Below, one piece after another: positions 6,077 through 13,563 of a DNA stretch of 26,450 bases. Each line of letters begins with the position of its first letter. Position 1 is the first letter of the stretch. Source of the stretch: a virus. Made by a program: the position numbers and the translations under genes. Below the pieces are notes generated by a model. That model searched no databases, was not told the DNA's origin, and saw nothing but the letters and a program-made list of their open reading frames with translations. The DNA lies in IMG/VR virus record IMGVR_UViG_3300033571_021301, positions 1 to 26,450 of that record. One strand, written 5' to 3'.

Positions 6077-6837
6077 AACTCCTCCAAAAAGTCTCTAATT
6101 CCATCAAATCCACGTGGCTCATTCTGCTGTCTTTCGCGTTGAGCCTGCAAACGCATCGTGTCGTACTTCGCTCTTAGTTTTCCCGGAGACAAAATGTTCG
6201 CTTTCCAGAAATCGTTTTGCTGTGACCACCGAATACACGCCTCAACCTGCTGTGATGTTCGCCCATCAAGGCGCAAGATCTTGTCCATGTCGTGAACCCA
6301 CTTCTCGGTGATGTTGGGTGACTTGCATCCGTTGAGAACCATCAAGCTTGAGAGCAAATGGCAAAGCCGTGAGGCTTCTGACATGTTTCCTATGTACGGT
6401 TCTTTTACGGTTATGTACGGTTTGGGTGCATCTCCTGCACCCCGTTCTGTCGTCATATGCACCCCGTTCGGTATGACATGCACCCCGTTAGTGTCGTCAA
6501 ATGCACCCCGTTCATCAACGACCTGCTCCTCCTGCACCTCGTTACGAAGACCCAAAGCCAAGTTCCAACCTTGCGGCCTACGGTCATGTCGAGGGATATG
6601 AGCTGCCACTATCCGAGGATCGCATCGGTAAATGACACCAAGTTCTTCCAATTCATCCAACTTCAGGCGTATGGCGCGTTCAGACAGCAACGTGTACCGC
6701 TGGATCGTGCCAACGGAAGGAAAAGCTGCCGTACCATCAGGGCGAGCATGATTAGCAAGGGCAAGCAACACTAACTTTTGGGTGGGCGATTTACAGGGTG
6801 CGTGATTTAACGCCCACGAATACGCCTCAACACTCAC
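6073..6837 (-). CDS. Lambda O-like replication initiator
   Basis: A 254-aa protein with an N-terminal winged-helix domain (residues ~5-75: SWALNHAPCKSPTQKLVLLALANHA split across helix 1-2, FPSVGTIQRYTLLSERAIRLKLDELEELGVI over two further helices) typical of phage replication initiators and 'replisome organisers'. The C-terminal segment (ACIRWSQQNDFWKANILSPG, LRAKYDTM) is a feature of initiator proteins in this family that contact the helicase loader. Between them is a low-complexity linker (about residues 105-150) whose DNA holds the iteron array described separately, just as lambda's origin sits inside its O gene. It starts with a GTG and has a weak ribosome binding site. It is followed by the helicase-loader-like gene with a 4-bp overlap. 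Confidence 0.8.
   Translation of the reverse strand: MSVEAYSWALNHAPCKSPTQKLVLLALANHARPDGTAAFPSVGTIQRYTLLSERAIRLKLDELEELGVIYRCDPRIVAAHIPRHDRRPQGWNLALGLRNEVQEEQVVDERGAFDDTNGVHVIPNGVHMTTERGAGDAPKPYITVKEPYIGNMSEASRLCHLLSSLMVLNGCKSPNITEKWVHDMDKILRLDGRTSQQVEACIRWSQQNDFWKANILSPGKLRAKYDTMRLQAQRERQQNEPRGFDGIRDFLEEL
6391..6543. other. ori: Probable phage replication origin (iteron array inside initiator gene)
   Basis: Plus strand: four exact copies of the 11-mer TGCACCCCGTT start at 6436, 6458, 6479 and 6502, i.e. 22, 21 and 23 bp apart, about two helical turns. A fifth, degenerate copy TGCACCTCGTT starts at 6533. To the left are two copies of TATGTACGGTT at 6391 and 6412 (21 bp apart) in more AT-rich DNA. 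The 22- and 23-bp spacings are not multiples of three, so the repeat is kept at DNA rather than protein level. Placement inside the initiator's variable linker is the lambda-type layout. Binding by the initiator is inference. Confidence 0.75.
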
Positions 6838-6897
6838 AAAAACCCATATCTAAAGCCTCAGAACGAAAAAGTAGAGCGAAATCTAGTGCGAAATAAA
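6838..6897 (-). promoter_or_regulatory. Intergenic leader before the initiator gene
   Basis: A 60-bp stretch between the terminator and the initiator start. A possible -10 (TAGATA, minus strand around 6848-6853) is seen, with only a poor -35 match about 17 bp upstream. A promoter is expected here because a terminator lies just before it, but the sequence does not show one clearly. Confidence 0.25.
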
Positions 6898-6938
6898 GAG
6901 CCGAGACTGGCGAATCCGACAAACACCAGCCCCGGCTC
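6891..6938 (-). terminator. Intrinsic terminator after the annealing-protein gene
   Basis: In minus-strand RNA a 13-bp stem forms between 6938-6926 (GAGCCGGGGCTGG) and 6910-6898 (CCAGTCTCGGCUC) with a 15-nt loop, followed by UUUAUUU. Two of the pairs are G-U wobbles that only work in the minus-strand transcript; in the opposite RNA they would be A-C mismatches. This fixes the direction and closes the exonuclease-annealing protein operon 24 bp after its last stop. Confidence 0.72.
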
Positions 6939-6961
6939 ACTTCCTGAAACTTACCTTCCGA

Positions 6962-7693
6962 TCAAAAAGGCTCTTCTTCAGGAAGCATCTCAACGATTGG
7001 CTGAGGGTTCATCAACGAATCAATGACCTGCGAAGCCTCTCGACTGTTCATATCTTTGGCCGTACTCAACGCATGACCAACGATCCCTGCACAATAGCCA
7101 ACCACATCGCTGATCTGGTTATCTTTTGCCAACTTGTTGATCAAGAACACCTGCTTCTCTGAAACAGGGTTGCCTGCTGATGCCTGCTTTGCCGTAGGGC
7201 GAGCTACAGACGCATTAGAAGGCTGCTGAGGCTGAGTTGGGGCATTTACTACCGTGCTTCCCGGAAAGGACTTCGTAACCGTCTGTACCGTCACTCCACC
7301 GCTACCGCTGTCCTGCTTTGACCAGAGATTGAGCGCAATTCCGAAACGCATCGAACCGTTGCGTAATAGATCGCCAATGAGCTCCTTCTCATAATCAGCC
7401 TTATCTGCCCTTGCAGAACCAACACAGATCATGGATTTGCCAAGCAGGGTTAGTTTCCCCCACATCGTTGCCATACCGTTTTCAATGTGAATGGCAGGCC
7501 GCCCATTGATCCATTCAATCGGTTCCCATGACCATCCGCTGTCCACTTGAATGAGAATGCGTGTGATTTCCGAATGTGATACGTAACTGAGATTTACGCC
7601 ATTCCGGGGGATCGTTCCCACGATCTTTGGATCTGGTGACGCATACTCGTCAAGCACCGCCCTCAACAATTGACCATTTAACTCTTCACTCAT
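6962..7693 (-). CDS. Single-strand annealing protein (Rad52/ERF-like) with SSB-like tail
   Basis: A 243-aa recombination protein predicted to coat and anneal single-stranded DNA made by the neighbouring exonuclease. The N-terminal 125 residues end in KADYEKELIGDLLRNGSMRFGIALNLWSK (positions 97-125), the helix that in Sak/ERF/Rad52-type proteins reads like 'K..etdAlkRaa..fGiglyLw'. A Gln/Ser/Pro-rich linker follows (about 127-175), then a small helical domain (SEKQVFLINKLAKDNQI, REASQVIDSLM) also found at the end of other phage annealing proteins. The last residues LPEEEPF resemble the acidic, Phe-ending tail of SSB. The start overlaps the exonuclease gene by 8 bp, the classic Red-type pair. 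The exact superfamily (Rad52 versus ERF) is uncertain. Confidence 0.75.
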   Translation of the reverse strand: MSEELNGQLLRAVLDEYASPDPKIVGTIPRNGVNLSYVSHSEITRILIQVDSGWSWEPIEWINGRPAIHIENGMATMWGKLTLLGKSMICVGSARADKADYEKELIGDLLRNGSMRFGIALNLWSKQDSGSGGVTVQTVTKSFPGSTVVNAPTQPQQPSNASVARPTAKQASAGNPVSEKQVFLINKLAKDNQISDVVGYCAGIVGHALSTAKDMNSREASQVIDSLMNPQPIVEMLPEEEPF

Positions 7694-8642
7694 CTTTTCC
7701 TCCGTTTAACATCCGCATCGTGCGGAATGGGTTTCCTTGTTTCATGTATTGCTTTACTAAATCAGGGTGAGCCTCTTTCAAGGCTTTCGTGTCCAAACTT
7801 TCACGACCAGCCATTTGTTTCCAAGAAACTACACGCTTGCCGTGCAACAACCCAACCTCGTTGTCCAACAACATTCGAGCCAACGCATCCTTCGCCTGCT
7901 TTTCCTGAGCCTCGCCTTGAGCCTTCAACTCGCGCCCAACTTCAAGCAACTGCAAAAAGGTTTCAGCCTCAGCAGGCAACTCAATCGTTGTCTTGGCCGC
8001 CGGGAACATTGAAGCAATGTCATCAGCACTCAAATCCTGAATCAACTCATCAGACAGAGGCTCTTTATTGTCAATCATTTTGCCAATACGTTCCGCTTCA
8101 GCATCAATCGCATCCGCTAAACCATTGTCAAAAGGCATTTCAACGACCGTAAAGTTCTGTCGCTTATCAAACACACCGAAGAACACAGGACAGCCAACGA
8201 TTTTGGACTGCATATGCCCTTGGGCGATCCATTCCTGAGGCAAATCAGAACCAGAGTTGATCGTGTACTTGCCTGTCACCTTGATTTCTCCGATGAACTC
8301 AGGCTTTTCTACCGAAGCAACTGGAACAGCATCAAGCGAACCAACCCATCGACCACCTGTGTAAACCACTTCCGGGGTCACCAAAGCAGTACCAAGCCTC
8401 AACCCCATCTCCTCAACAAGCAAAGGCTCCATCAGGTTGCCTTTACGCATCGCCCAACTTTCCTCAACCACAACAGGTGAAGTCAGTTTCTCCATATACA
8501 ACTGTGCGCGACTCTTGTAAGGACTTACGCCCATCAAAGCTGACGCATCAGAGTAACCAAAAACGGCTTCCCCTTCCTCGTTTCTGAACCTATCCCACAG
8601 CCATTCGGCTGAACCATGTTTATGTTTCGGTTTTGTTTTCAT
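7686..8642 (-). CDS. YqaJ/lambda-exonuclease-type recombination nuclease
   Basis: A 318-aa 5'-3' exonuclease of the PD-(D/E)xK fold. Visible motifs: GYSDASALMGVSPYKS (family 'igASe.a.iLG.spy' entry), AMRKGNLMEPLLVEEM (the conserved G-x-x-x-E helix), GSLDAVP (active-site Asp) and GEIKVTGKY (E-x-K catalytic pair), followed by WIAQGHMQSKIVGCPV, the Q-bearing helix. C-terminal 100 residues are an extension with coiled-coil character and the RESLDTKALKEAHPDLVKQY segment that also closes other YqaJ proteins. It prepares ssDNA for the annealing protein encoded immediately after with an 8-bp overlap. Two purine-rich ribosome binding candidates precede the ATG. Confidence 0.87.
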   Translation of the reverse strand: MKTKPKHKHGSAEWLWDRFRNEEGEAVFGYSDASALMGVSPYKSRAQLYMEKLTSPVVVEESWAMRKGNLMEPLLVEEMGLRLGTALVTPEVVYTGGRWVGSLDAVPVASVEKPEFIGEIKVTGKYTINSGSDLPQEWIAQGHMQSKIVGCPVFFGVFDKRQNFTVVEMPFDNGLADAIDAEAERIGKMIDNKEPLSDELIQDLSADDIASMFPAAKTTIELPAEAETFLQLLEVGRELKAQGEAQEKQAKDALARMLLDNEVGLLHGKRVVSWKQMAGRESLDTKALKEAHPDLVKQYMKQGNPFRTMRMLNGGKDE

Positions 8643-8675
8643 ATCTCCCTATTCTCCTCTAGGGGTGTCACAGAG

Positions 8676-10604
8676 TTAAAGCTGCTCCACCTGCCATATT
8701 TGTTTTGCGATCCACTTTGCCACCGGGGTAGCAACTCCATTTCCACACATTTTGTATCTGTGGGTATCCGACATTGGCGAACCATCAGCCTTGAAAGCCG
8801 TATGGTGCAACGGCCATCCCATCAGTAACTCGCATTCTGAAGGCGTAAGGCGACGTACCGCCATCTGTGGCTCACCATCATGTAACTGAATATGAGGCTC
8901 GTTATCTCCACGCTTAGATTCCGCTCGAAGAGTAGGAACTGTTCCTTCCCAAACACCGCCACCTAAACGCACCATCGTTCCGGGTTGAAACACCGTTGGC
9001 TCATCAACGGGCTGTGCCACGAAATCGCTGCTATCACGACCAACCCTTAACGAGCGATGAATCCCGGAATCATCAAGTTTCTGGTTATATCCGTCATACA
9101 CCACAGGCTCAGTAATGAACATTTGGGCATGGTGCGACTGTGGGCTTGGCCGTAAACCAGTCAACGCATTAGCCGTATCTAATTCTGTAGCCGAGAAAGT
9201 GTTTGCCTTAGCGTCTTCACGAACCGAATAAGCGACTGAAGGTGACTGTTGGCTTGCTTTCAATGTTGGTGAGCAGTCCTCGGTGACGTTCGCATTAGAA
9301 CCAAACTGTGTATCAAAAGCCAAAGGAACAGCAACCATCGGCGTGTTACCGCCACCTGTACCCATCTTCGCTGACAAGGTTTGAGTAACCCCATCTTTTG
9401 AAATCCGCGCACCATCACGATAAGAGTTTTCAAACAGGACAGTCGCATCCTCAACAATGGCAATGCCACCTTGATTCAGACTTGGATCAGGCTTCCAAGT
9501 ATCCAAAGTTTTAGCCACATCAACCTCGTTTACGCCGCTATCCGGGTTAGAGGATTTCATTGAGTTAGACGACAAAGAATCAAACGCATAGACAGTTTGC
9601 TCAACAATTACATGAGCCGAATCTGTTGTCTCTGTTCCCCTCGGCCCAGAACCACTCTTTGCGGTCAAAGGGCCGACAGTATCCGAATAAATAACAGCGG
9701 TTGTTGTCCGAGTGTCTCCCACATCAAACGCATTCAATGTCGGAGAAACCTCACCTTCAATCCAAGTCTCATCGTCAGTAGCTGACTGCGCTCGGCGCGA
9801 CTTCACAAACAGCGATGGATTTTCTTCAATGACCGCTTGAAGACGTTGCTTATCAGGCATTCTTTGTAGATCCGATGTGGTGGTCAGCGAATCCGCTACT
9901 TGTCCACCGTTCCACCATTCACTTGATCCCTCTCTTCCGGGGGCAACAATTCCACTCTCATCTCCAACGCCTTCTGTAAGCGTTCTGGCAGAACCTTTCC
10001 TCTTCGGTTTGCCCTTCTCAAAATGCCTTGGCAAGCTTTCGGAGACAGGTAATAACGGGTCGGGACACTTTGCGGCGGTTGCAGGATCGAACTGAGAGAT
10101 GAGCCAAATGCGTCTTCTGCGTTGGGGGATTCCGAAAAAGCGCGCATCCAACATAGCGTATTCTTGGAGAACCGCCCCTGCTTCTGCCATTTCATTGATG
10201 ACTGTTGCAAAATCTCTTCCATTGTTAGAAGTGATTGCTCCTGCGACGTTTTCCCAAACTGTCCATCGGGGAAAAGCTCCATTTGTGACATAACGCATCT
10301 CCTTGATAATTCGTACTGCTTCGTGAAATAAACCTGATCGTGAACCTTCCAACCCGGCGCGCTTTCCAGCAACTGAGAGGTCTTGGCACGGGCTGCCAAA
10401 AATTATGATATCTACAGGCGGTAAAAACTTTCCGTCAACAGCAGAAATGTCACCCCACTTTTGAACATCAGGCCAATGCCTATCTAACACGCTTCGACAG
10501 TTCTTATCCCACTCCACTTGGAACTTGCATTCCGCGTAAGGGTCAAAACCCATATCAAAACCGCCCACCCCGGAAAAGAGGCTGCCGTACGTTAGTTGTT
10601 TCAT
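8676..10604 (-). CDS. DNA (cytosine-5) methyltransferase with expanded target-recognition region
   Basis: Transfers a methyl group from AdoMet to C5 of cytosine in a specific DNA site. Conserved motifs (numbered from the ATG at 10607): LFSGVGGFDMGF (I, 10-21), SPCQDLS with catalytic Cys74 (IV), WENVAGA (VI, 118-124), PQRRRRIW (VIII, 161-168), RRLTPSECELLMGWP (IX, ~585-599) and YKMCGNGVATPVAKW (X, ~618-632). The target-recognition region between VIII and IX is about 400 residues, several times the normal size, and contains about ten recurring 'xxTLxA' units. Two ATGs are adjacent; the second (10604) has better spacing from GGGAGG. It stands alone behind its own promoter, with no restriction enzyme nearby, so protection from host restriction is the likely role. 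It may relate to the CCSGG pattern in this genome. Confidence 0.93.
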   Translation of the reverse strand: MKQLTYGSLFSGVGGFDMGFDPYAECKFQVEWDKNCRSVLDRHWPDVQKWGDISAVDGKFLPPVDIIIFGSPCQDLSVAGKRAGLEGSRSGLFHEAVRIIKEMRYVTNGAFPRWTVWENVAGAITSNNGRDFATVINEMAEAGAVLQEYAMLDARFFGIPQRRRRIWLISQFDPATAAKCPDPLLPVSESLPRHFEKGKPKRKGSARTLTEGVGDESGIVAPGREGSSEWWNGGQVADSLTTTSDLQRMPDKQRLQAVIEENPSLFVKSRRAQSATDDETWIEGEVSPTLNAFDVGDTRTTTAVIYSDTVGPLTAKSGSGPRGTETTDSAHVIVEQTVYAFDSLSSNSMKSSNPDSGVNEVDVAKTLDTWKPDPSLNQGGIAIVEDATVLFENSYRDGARISKDGVTQTLSAKMGTGGGNTPMVAVPLAFDTQFGSNANVTEDCSPTLKASQQSPSVAYSVREDAKANTFSATELDTANALTGLRPSPQSHHAQMFITEPVVYDGYNQKLDDSGIHRSLRVGRDSSDFVAQPVDEPTVFQPGTMVRLGGGVWEGTVPTLRAESKRGDNEPHIQLHDGEPQMAVRRLTPSECELLMGWPLHHTAFKADGSPMSDTHRYKMCGNGVATPVAKWIAKQIWQVEQL

Positions 10605-10628
10605 CATTTCCTCCCAAAAGGTTCCCTC

Positions 10629-10657
10629 ACACTAATGAAGCACTCAACCCAAGTCAA
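10629..10657 (-). promoter_or_regulatory. Promoter P3 for the methyltransferase gene
   Basis: Minus strand: -35 TTGACT (10657-10652), 17-bp spacer, -10 TAGTGT (10634-10629), with transcription expected about 15 nt before the GGGAGG ribosome binding site. As with P1, the -35 overlaps the stop codon of the preceding gene. Confidence 0.6.
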
Positions 10658-10893
10658 GGATTACTTAAAAGTTTTGTTTCCTTGATCATTGCAACCGGGA
10701 TCGCCAACAGGTGATCATACGCATCGTCATCGTTAAACGACTGTGCAAGAACCACATGATCTGGTTTCCCACCTTCAAGCATCCAACCAACCGAACTAAC
10801 TACACACGGCTCTTCCGCTATCGGCAGCGAAATCCACGATTCAGAGATCGCATGAGCATCATGCCACGTAACCATAACAATTGGGTGTTTCAT
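10654..10893 (-). CDS. Small conserved phage protein, unknown function
   Basis: A 79-residue protein with VMVTWHDAHAISESW near the N-terminus, SSVGWMLEGGKPDHVVLAQS in the middle and LAIPVAMIKETKLL at the end. This 'W.DA..., SvG.l, v.LaqS, IP..mI' layout is a recurrent small phage protein that I recognise by look but for which no function is known to me. The likely fold is a small beta-rich domain. Its ATG overlaps the stop of the upstream metallophosphoesterase gene (ATGA), so the two are coupled. Its stop overlaps the -35 of the methyltransferase promoter. Confidence 0.75.
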   Translation of the reverse strand: MKHPIVMVTWHDAHAISESWISLPIAEEPCVVSSVGWMLEGGKPDHVVLAQSFNDDDAYDHLLAIPVAMIKETKLLSNP

Positions 10894-12080
10894 AGAACCG
10901 CCATATCCGACCAGCCTTTAGGGTCATGTTTTCCGACCAAGAAAGTCAAAGTACCCGGCGTACTCCAATTTCCTGTCATATCTGTGTACCACTTAGAACC
11001 ACCGTCATTGGAAGGGCATTGAAATCTGTACCAAGGCCCAAAATCCTGTACCTGAAGGTGATGCCTGTGAGCAGTCACCCAAATATCAGGTTCACGACCT
11101 TCCTCACGCAAAATCCTGATGGATTGACCGCGCAACCATTCGACCTCTTTGCCGCTGATCTTATGACCGTGTGTAAAAGCGACTTTCACCCCGGATAGCT
11201 CTGAGGTGGTTACAAACTCATCGTGAGGGATAGTCCAACGCATGTTCTCTACCTCAGGCCGCCCATCCAACACTCGTTGCAGGGCATCAGTAAGGAAACC
11301 ACCAGCATTGTCGGAATCCGAGGTAACAGATTTACCGTTCCTTCGCATCCACTCACCGTGATTACAAAGCACCGAAATGAACTCCGACCGTTCGGCAAGG
11401 GGGGCTAACTGACGTACGCCTTGCGCCCAAAGGTCAAGAGCCAAAAGCAACTGTTGGCGTTGAGTGAGTTCAACCGTAAACAACTGACTGGCATAGTTAC
11501 CATCACAGCCCTCCACCGGGTCACCCATATTGACAATGGCAATGTTTTCAATGTTGCGACCAAGCTTGCGAAGTTCCTTAATCCGGGCAACAGTCGCATT
11601 CACTCCATCCAAAATCCGCTCAACTGCACCTTCCGTGCCGCCACCAGCAGACTTACCGATCTGCTGATCAGCCCAACAAACCACCAAAGTAGAACCAACA
11701 GCAGGGCTTTCCACAACAGTCCGTGCAATCGGCTTCCATTTAGCCACATACTTCCTGATCTCCTCAATCTCCGCGTCAGGCAACGCATCAACGCTCTTCC
11801 TACGAAACTTCGCTCGATACGAATACAGCCAAATCAGGTCACGATCACCGTTCTCAAGGCGTTTAGACGACTGCCATTTAGACATACGAACCGTGTCATC
11901 AGCGACCTCAAATACATCAGGATCAAGCCCAAAAGACCGCAAAACACTATTCCAGTCACCCGTCAGCTGCGTAGGCATAGCCCCGGTAGAAAGTTCACCA
12001 CCGTCTAATTCAACGGTCGCCCAAGCTTTCGCATCAGGGTTTGGTGACTCTGCTTCTAACTCGTCAAGAAACTTTGACAC
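10890..12080 (-). CDS. Metallophosphoesterase (calcineurin-like)
   Basis: A predicted two-metal phosphoesterase or nuclease of the type common in actinophages. The motifs are in order, some altered: WADQQIG (usual DxH, here D-Q-Q), NMGDPVEG (usual GDxxD), SVLCNHGEWMR (the GNHD/E metal-bridging and catalytic His motif), FTHGHKISG and VTAHRHHLQ (the final GHxH-type His pair). The frame is open to a GTG at 12104, but the GTG at 12080 has AAGGTGG at a good distance and yields MSKFLDELEAES (396 aa). Residues ~40-120 look like a separate N-terminal domain with a Trp-rich segment. The role is unknown; the neighbouring HTH gene overlaps its start by 17 bp. DNA processing is more likely than signalling, given the position between lysis and methylation genes. 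Confidence 0.83.
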   Translation of the reverse strand: MSKFLDELEAESPNPDAKAWATVELDGGELSTGAMPTQLTGDWNSVLRSFGLDPDVFEVADDTVRMSKWQSSKRLENGDRDLIWLYSYRAKFRRKSVDALPDAEIEEIRKYVAKWKPIARTVVESPAVGSTLVVCWADQQIGKSAGGGTEGAVERILDGVNATVARIKELRKLGRNIENIAIVNMGDPVEGCDGNYASQLFTVELTQRQQLLLALDLWAQGVRQLAPLAERSEFISVLCNHGEWMRRNGKSVTSDSDNAGGFLTDALQRVLDGRPEVENMRWTIPHDEFVTTSELSGVKVAFTHGHKISGKEVEWLRGQSIRILREEGREPDIWVTAHRHHLQVQDFGPWYRFQCPSNDGGSKWYTDMTGNWSTPGTLTFLVGKHDPKGWSDMAVL

Positions 12081-12291
12081 TATGTTTCCACCTTGAAATA
12101 CCACTACGCGACACTTCGTAACCCATCTTCCTCAACGCCCTTTCAATAGCACCAGCAGAAACCTTGGGATCATGTATCGCATCAACTAGATCCTGAAATG
12201 ACTCAGGCTCCATTAACTGTCTAAGCCGATCTTCCGTACTCAAAGAACCGTTGTTCTCTAGAGCATCCTTAAAACGCATCATTTCAGCCAT
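12064..12291 (-). CDS. Small helix-turn-helix protein
   Basis: A 75-residue protein whose C-terminal half (KVSAGAIERALRKMGYEVSRSGISRWKH in two segments, positions 43-70) is a good helix-turn-helix: 'vs..aI.raLr..Gy.vs.s.I.rWr'. This is typical of small actinophage DNA-binding proteins. GGGGAGAG precedes the ATG. It overlaps the metallophosphoesterase gene by 17 bp. A regulatory or terminase-small-subunit-like role is possible; there is no terminase gene nearby, so the former is preferred. Confidence 0.72.
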   Translation of the reverse strand: MAEMMRFKDALENNGSLSTEDRLRQLMEPESFQDLVDAIHDPKVSAGAIERALRKMGYEVSRSGISRWKHSVKVS

Positions 12292-12322
12292 AAATCTCTC
12301 CCCAAGATTGGTTGAGAAAACT

Positions 12323-12523
12323 CTACATCACACCTTTAGCGTGATCGGTGATATGGCTATCAATCTTGTGTTCCACACGTTCCATACCATCAGCAAGGCG
12401 ATCCAACGAACTTATGACCATCGCATGATCATCCTTGTTTTCACCCCGGAGCATTACAAGAAGCGTAGTAAGCACCCCGCCAACGACAGTAACGAGTGCG
12501 GCGATAACCGCTCCCCAATCCAC
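12323..12523 (-). CDS. Single-span membrane protein, holin-like
   Basis: The open frame continues upstream inside the endolysin gene, but a GTG at 12523, just after the endolysin TGA, gives a 66-aa protein. It has one N-terminal transmembrane helix (WGAVIAALVTVVGGVLTTLLVML) followed by a charged, helical tail (MVISSLDRLADGMERVEHKI). This layout, membrane helix then coiled coil, right after the endolysin, fits a holin or antiholin of the one-helix kind. The preceding GGGGCG is a modest ribosome binding site. Function is inferred from topology and position. Confidence 0.65.
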   Translation of the reverse strand: MDWGAVIAALVTVVGGVLTTLLVMLRGENKDDHAMVISSLDRLADGMERVEHKIDSHITDHAKGVM

Positions 12524-12524
12524 A

Positions 12525-13079
12525 TCACGCCCCAGCCTGCTTGGAAGCCACAAAAGCGGCCACATCAGGCGTAGGAGTAGCAACAACCATACGAATATGC
12601 CAAGGCTCCTCAGGGAGAACTTCCCAAGAGAAACCGAATCGAGCAATGTTCGCTTTCATCCAGTTCAAGATCTTCCCGTTCGCATTAGCCACATCAACAG
12701 CGATGCCGAGCATATGGCGACTGCACTTCGTTGGATCGTCTTCCGGGGCTGCCAAAGGAGCCATTCCGGGCTTCAAAAACCATTTCTTACCCTGATAGGT
12801 ACGCGTCTTGCCAGTACCAGTATCGGTTTGGCTGTAGCGTTGCAAAAATCCTTTGAGTTGCTGGTCAATACTGCGGAATGTGTCGCCTGCTGACGTCGGT
12901 TTGAGAACAATTCCTTCAGCCTTAGCTGCAGCGACCATCGCATCCCAAGCGTCTGCACAACACTTCTCCAGCATTCCACCGCCATCTACCTTGCGGAGCA
13001 TATCTTTGGTGATCTGGGAAGGCTTTTTGCCCTTCACATGGGCGCAAAACTTGATCGGGGTGACAAACATTTCGCTCAT
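12525..13079 (-). CDS. lysA: Endolysin, M15/VanY-type peptidase
   Basis: A 184-aa zinc peptidase predicted to cut the peptide stems of peptidoglycan. The M15 signature is complete: SRHMLGIAVDV (S120, H122, D129) and EEPWHIR (E158, H161), with the two His and the Asp as zinc ligands and Glu as base. The core also contains QQLKGFLQRYSQ (the QxxLyxxY-type helix) typical of actinophage and actinobacterial VanY domains. No separate cell-wall-binding domain or signal peptide is evident, so release to the wall should depend on a holin. It overlaps the upstream two-span membrane protein gene by ATGA and is followed at once by the one-span membrane protein. Confidence 0.9.
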   Translation of the reverse strand: MSEMFVTPIKFCAHVKGKKPSQITKDMLRKVDGGGMLEKCCADAWDAMVAAAKAEGIVLKPTSAGDTFRSIDQQLKGFLQRYSQTDTGTGKTRTYQGKKWFLKPGMAPLAAPEDDPTKCSRHMLGIAVDVANANGKILNWMKANIARFGFSWEVLPEEPWHIRMVVATPTPDVAAFVASKQAGA

Positions 13080-13357
13080 TCTGTTTCCTCTGCTTCAATC
13101 GCATCGTTTTTCTCGCGCTTTCCCCCGGTAGAAATCATCAAACCAGCCAAAGTGCCTGTAATAAAAGTCGCTACAGACGACAAAACACCAAAAAACATCT
13201 TGTCATTTTCGGCCTGAACACCAATCGGCTGCGTCACGAATACGAGTGCATACAAAATAAAGGTGGTCGTGATCAGCAAAACACCCCCAAGAATGCAACC
13301 AACAACGAACTTCAGTCGAGCATCCAACTCTTCAGGGCTTAAACGGGTCTTTTTCAT
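13076..13357 (-). CDS. Two-span membrane protein, putative holin
   Basis: A 93-aa protein with two transmembrane helices (FVVGCILGGVLLITTTFILYALVF, given as residues 17-40, and FFGVLSSVATFITGTLAGLMI, residues 55-75), a charged N-terminus and an acidic C-terminal tail (NDAIEAEETE). Size, topology and tight coupling (ATGA) with the endolysin make it the best class II holin candidate. It is also coupled by ATGA to the upstream lipoprotein gene. Confidence 0.75.
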   Translation of the reverse strand: MKKTRLSPEELDARLKFVVGCILGGVLLITTTFILYALVFVTQPIGVQAENDKMFFGVLSSVATFITGTLAGLMISTGGKREKNDAIEAEETE

Positions 13358-13560
13358 GGCAAAACAATCGTTTCTTCAGTAATGGTTTCATTCGGGTCAA
13401 AGCCAATAATGTCCGACGTACAAGTACCAGACACCTTGCATTGAGGCTCAACGCATTCCGGGGCTTCCCAATTGGCAGGGTCTTGGCATTCATAACGGTA
13501 ACCACCGTCATAACCACACCCCGCCAATACGAGAAACAGCGCGAAAAGCGTTTTTCGCAT
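13354..13560 (-). CDS. Small Cys-rich lipoprotein
   Basis: A 68-aa protein with a clear lipoprotein signal peptide: MRKT, a hydrophobic stretch LFALFLVLAG and the lipobox LAGC. After cleavage the lipid-anchored Cys15 starts a ~54-residue mature peptide with five further Cys within about 35 residues, probably disulfide-bonded outside the membrane. It sits inside the lysis cassette, coupled by ATGA to the putative holin. In phages of Gram-negative hosts a small lipoprotein here would be called Rz1-like; in an actinophage, superinfection exclusion or envelope disruption are alternatives. No family recognised. Confidence 0.75.
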   Translation of the reverse strand: MRKTLFALFLVLAGCGYDGGYRYECQDPANWEAPECVEPQCKVSGTCTSDIIGFDPNETITEETIVLP

Positions 13561-13563
13561 TAG

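Noticed and set aside
6436-6543. The repeats look superficially like a short CRISPR array.
   Set aside because: Repeats are only 11 bp, spacers about 11 bp, and they lie within a coding gene; iterons fit better.
9896-10399. A 167-aa minus-strand frame inside the methyltransferase gene.
   Set aside because: It overlaps conserved methyltransferase motifs in another frame and resembles no protein family.
13354-13560. Calling the lipoprotein an Rz1 spanin.
   Set aside because: No Rz partner is nested or adjacent and the WhiB gene points to a host without an outer membrane of the Gram-negative kind.
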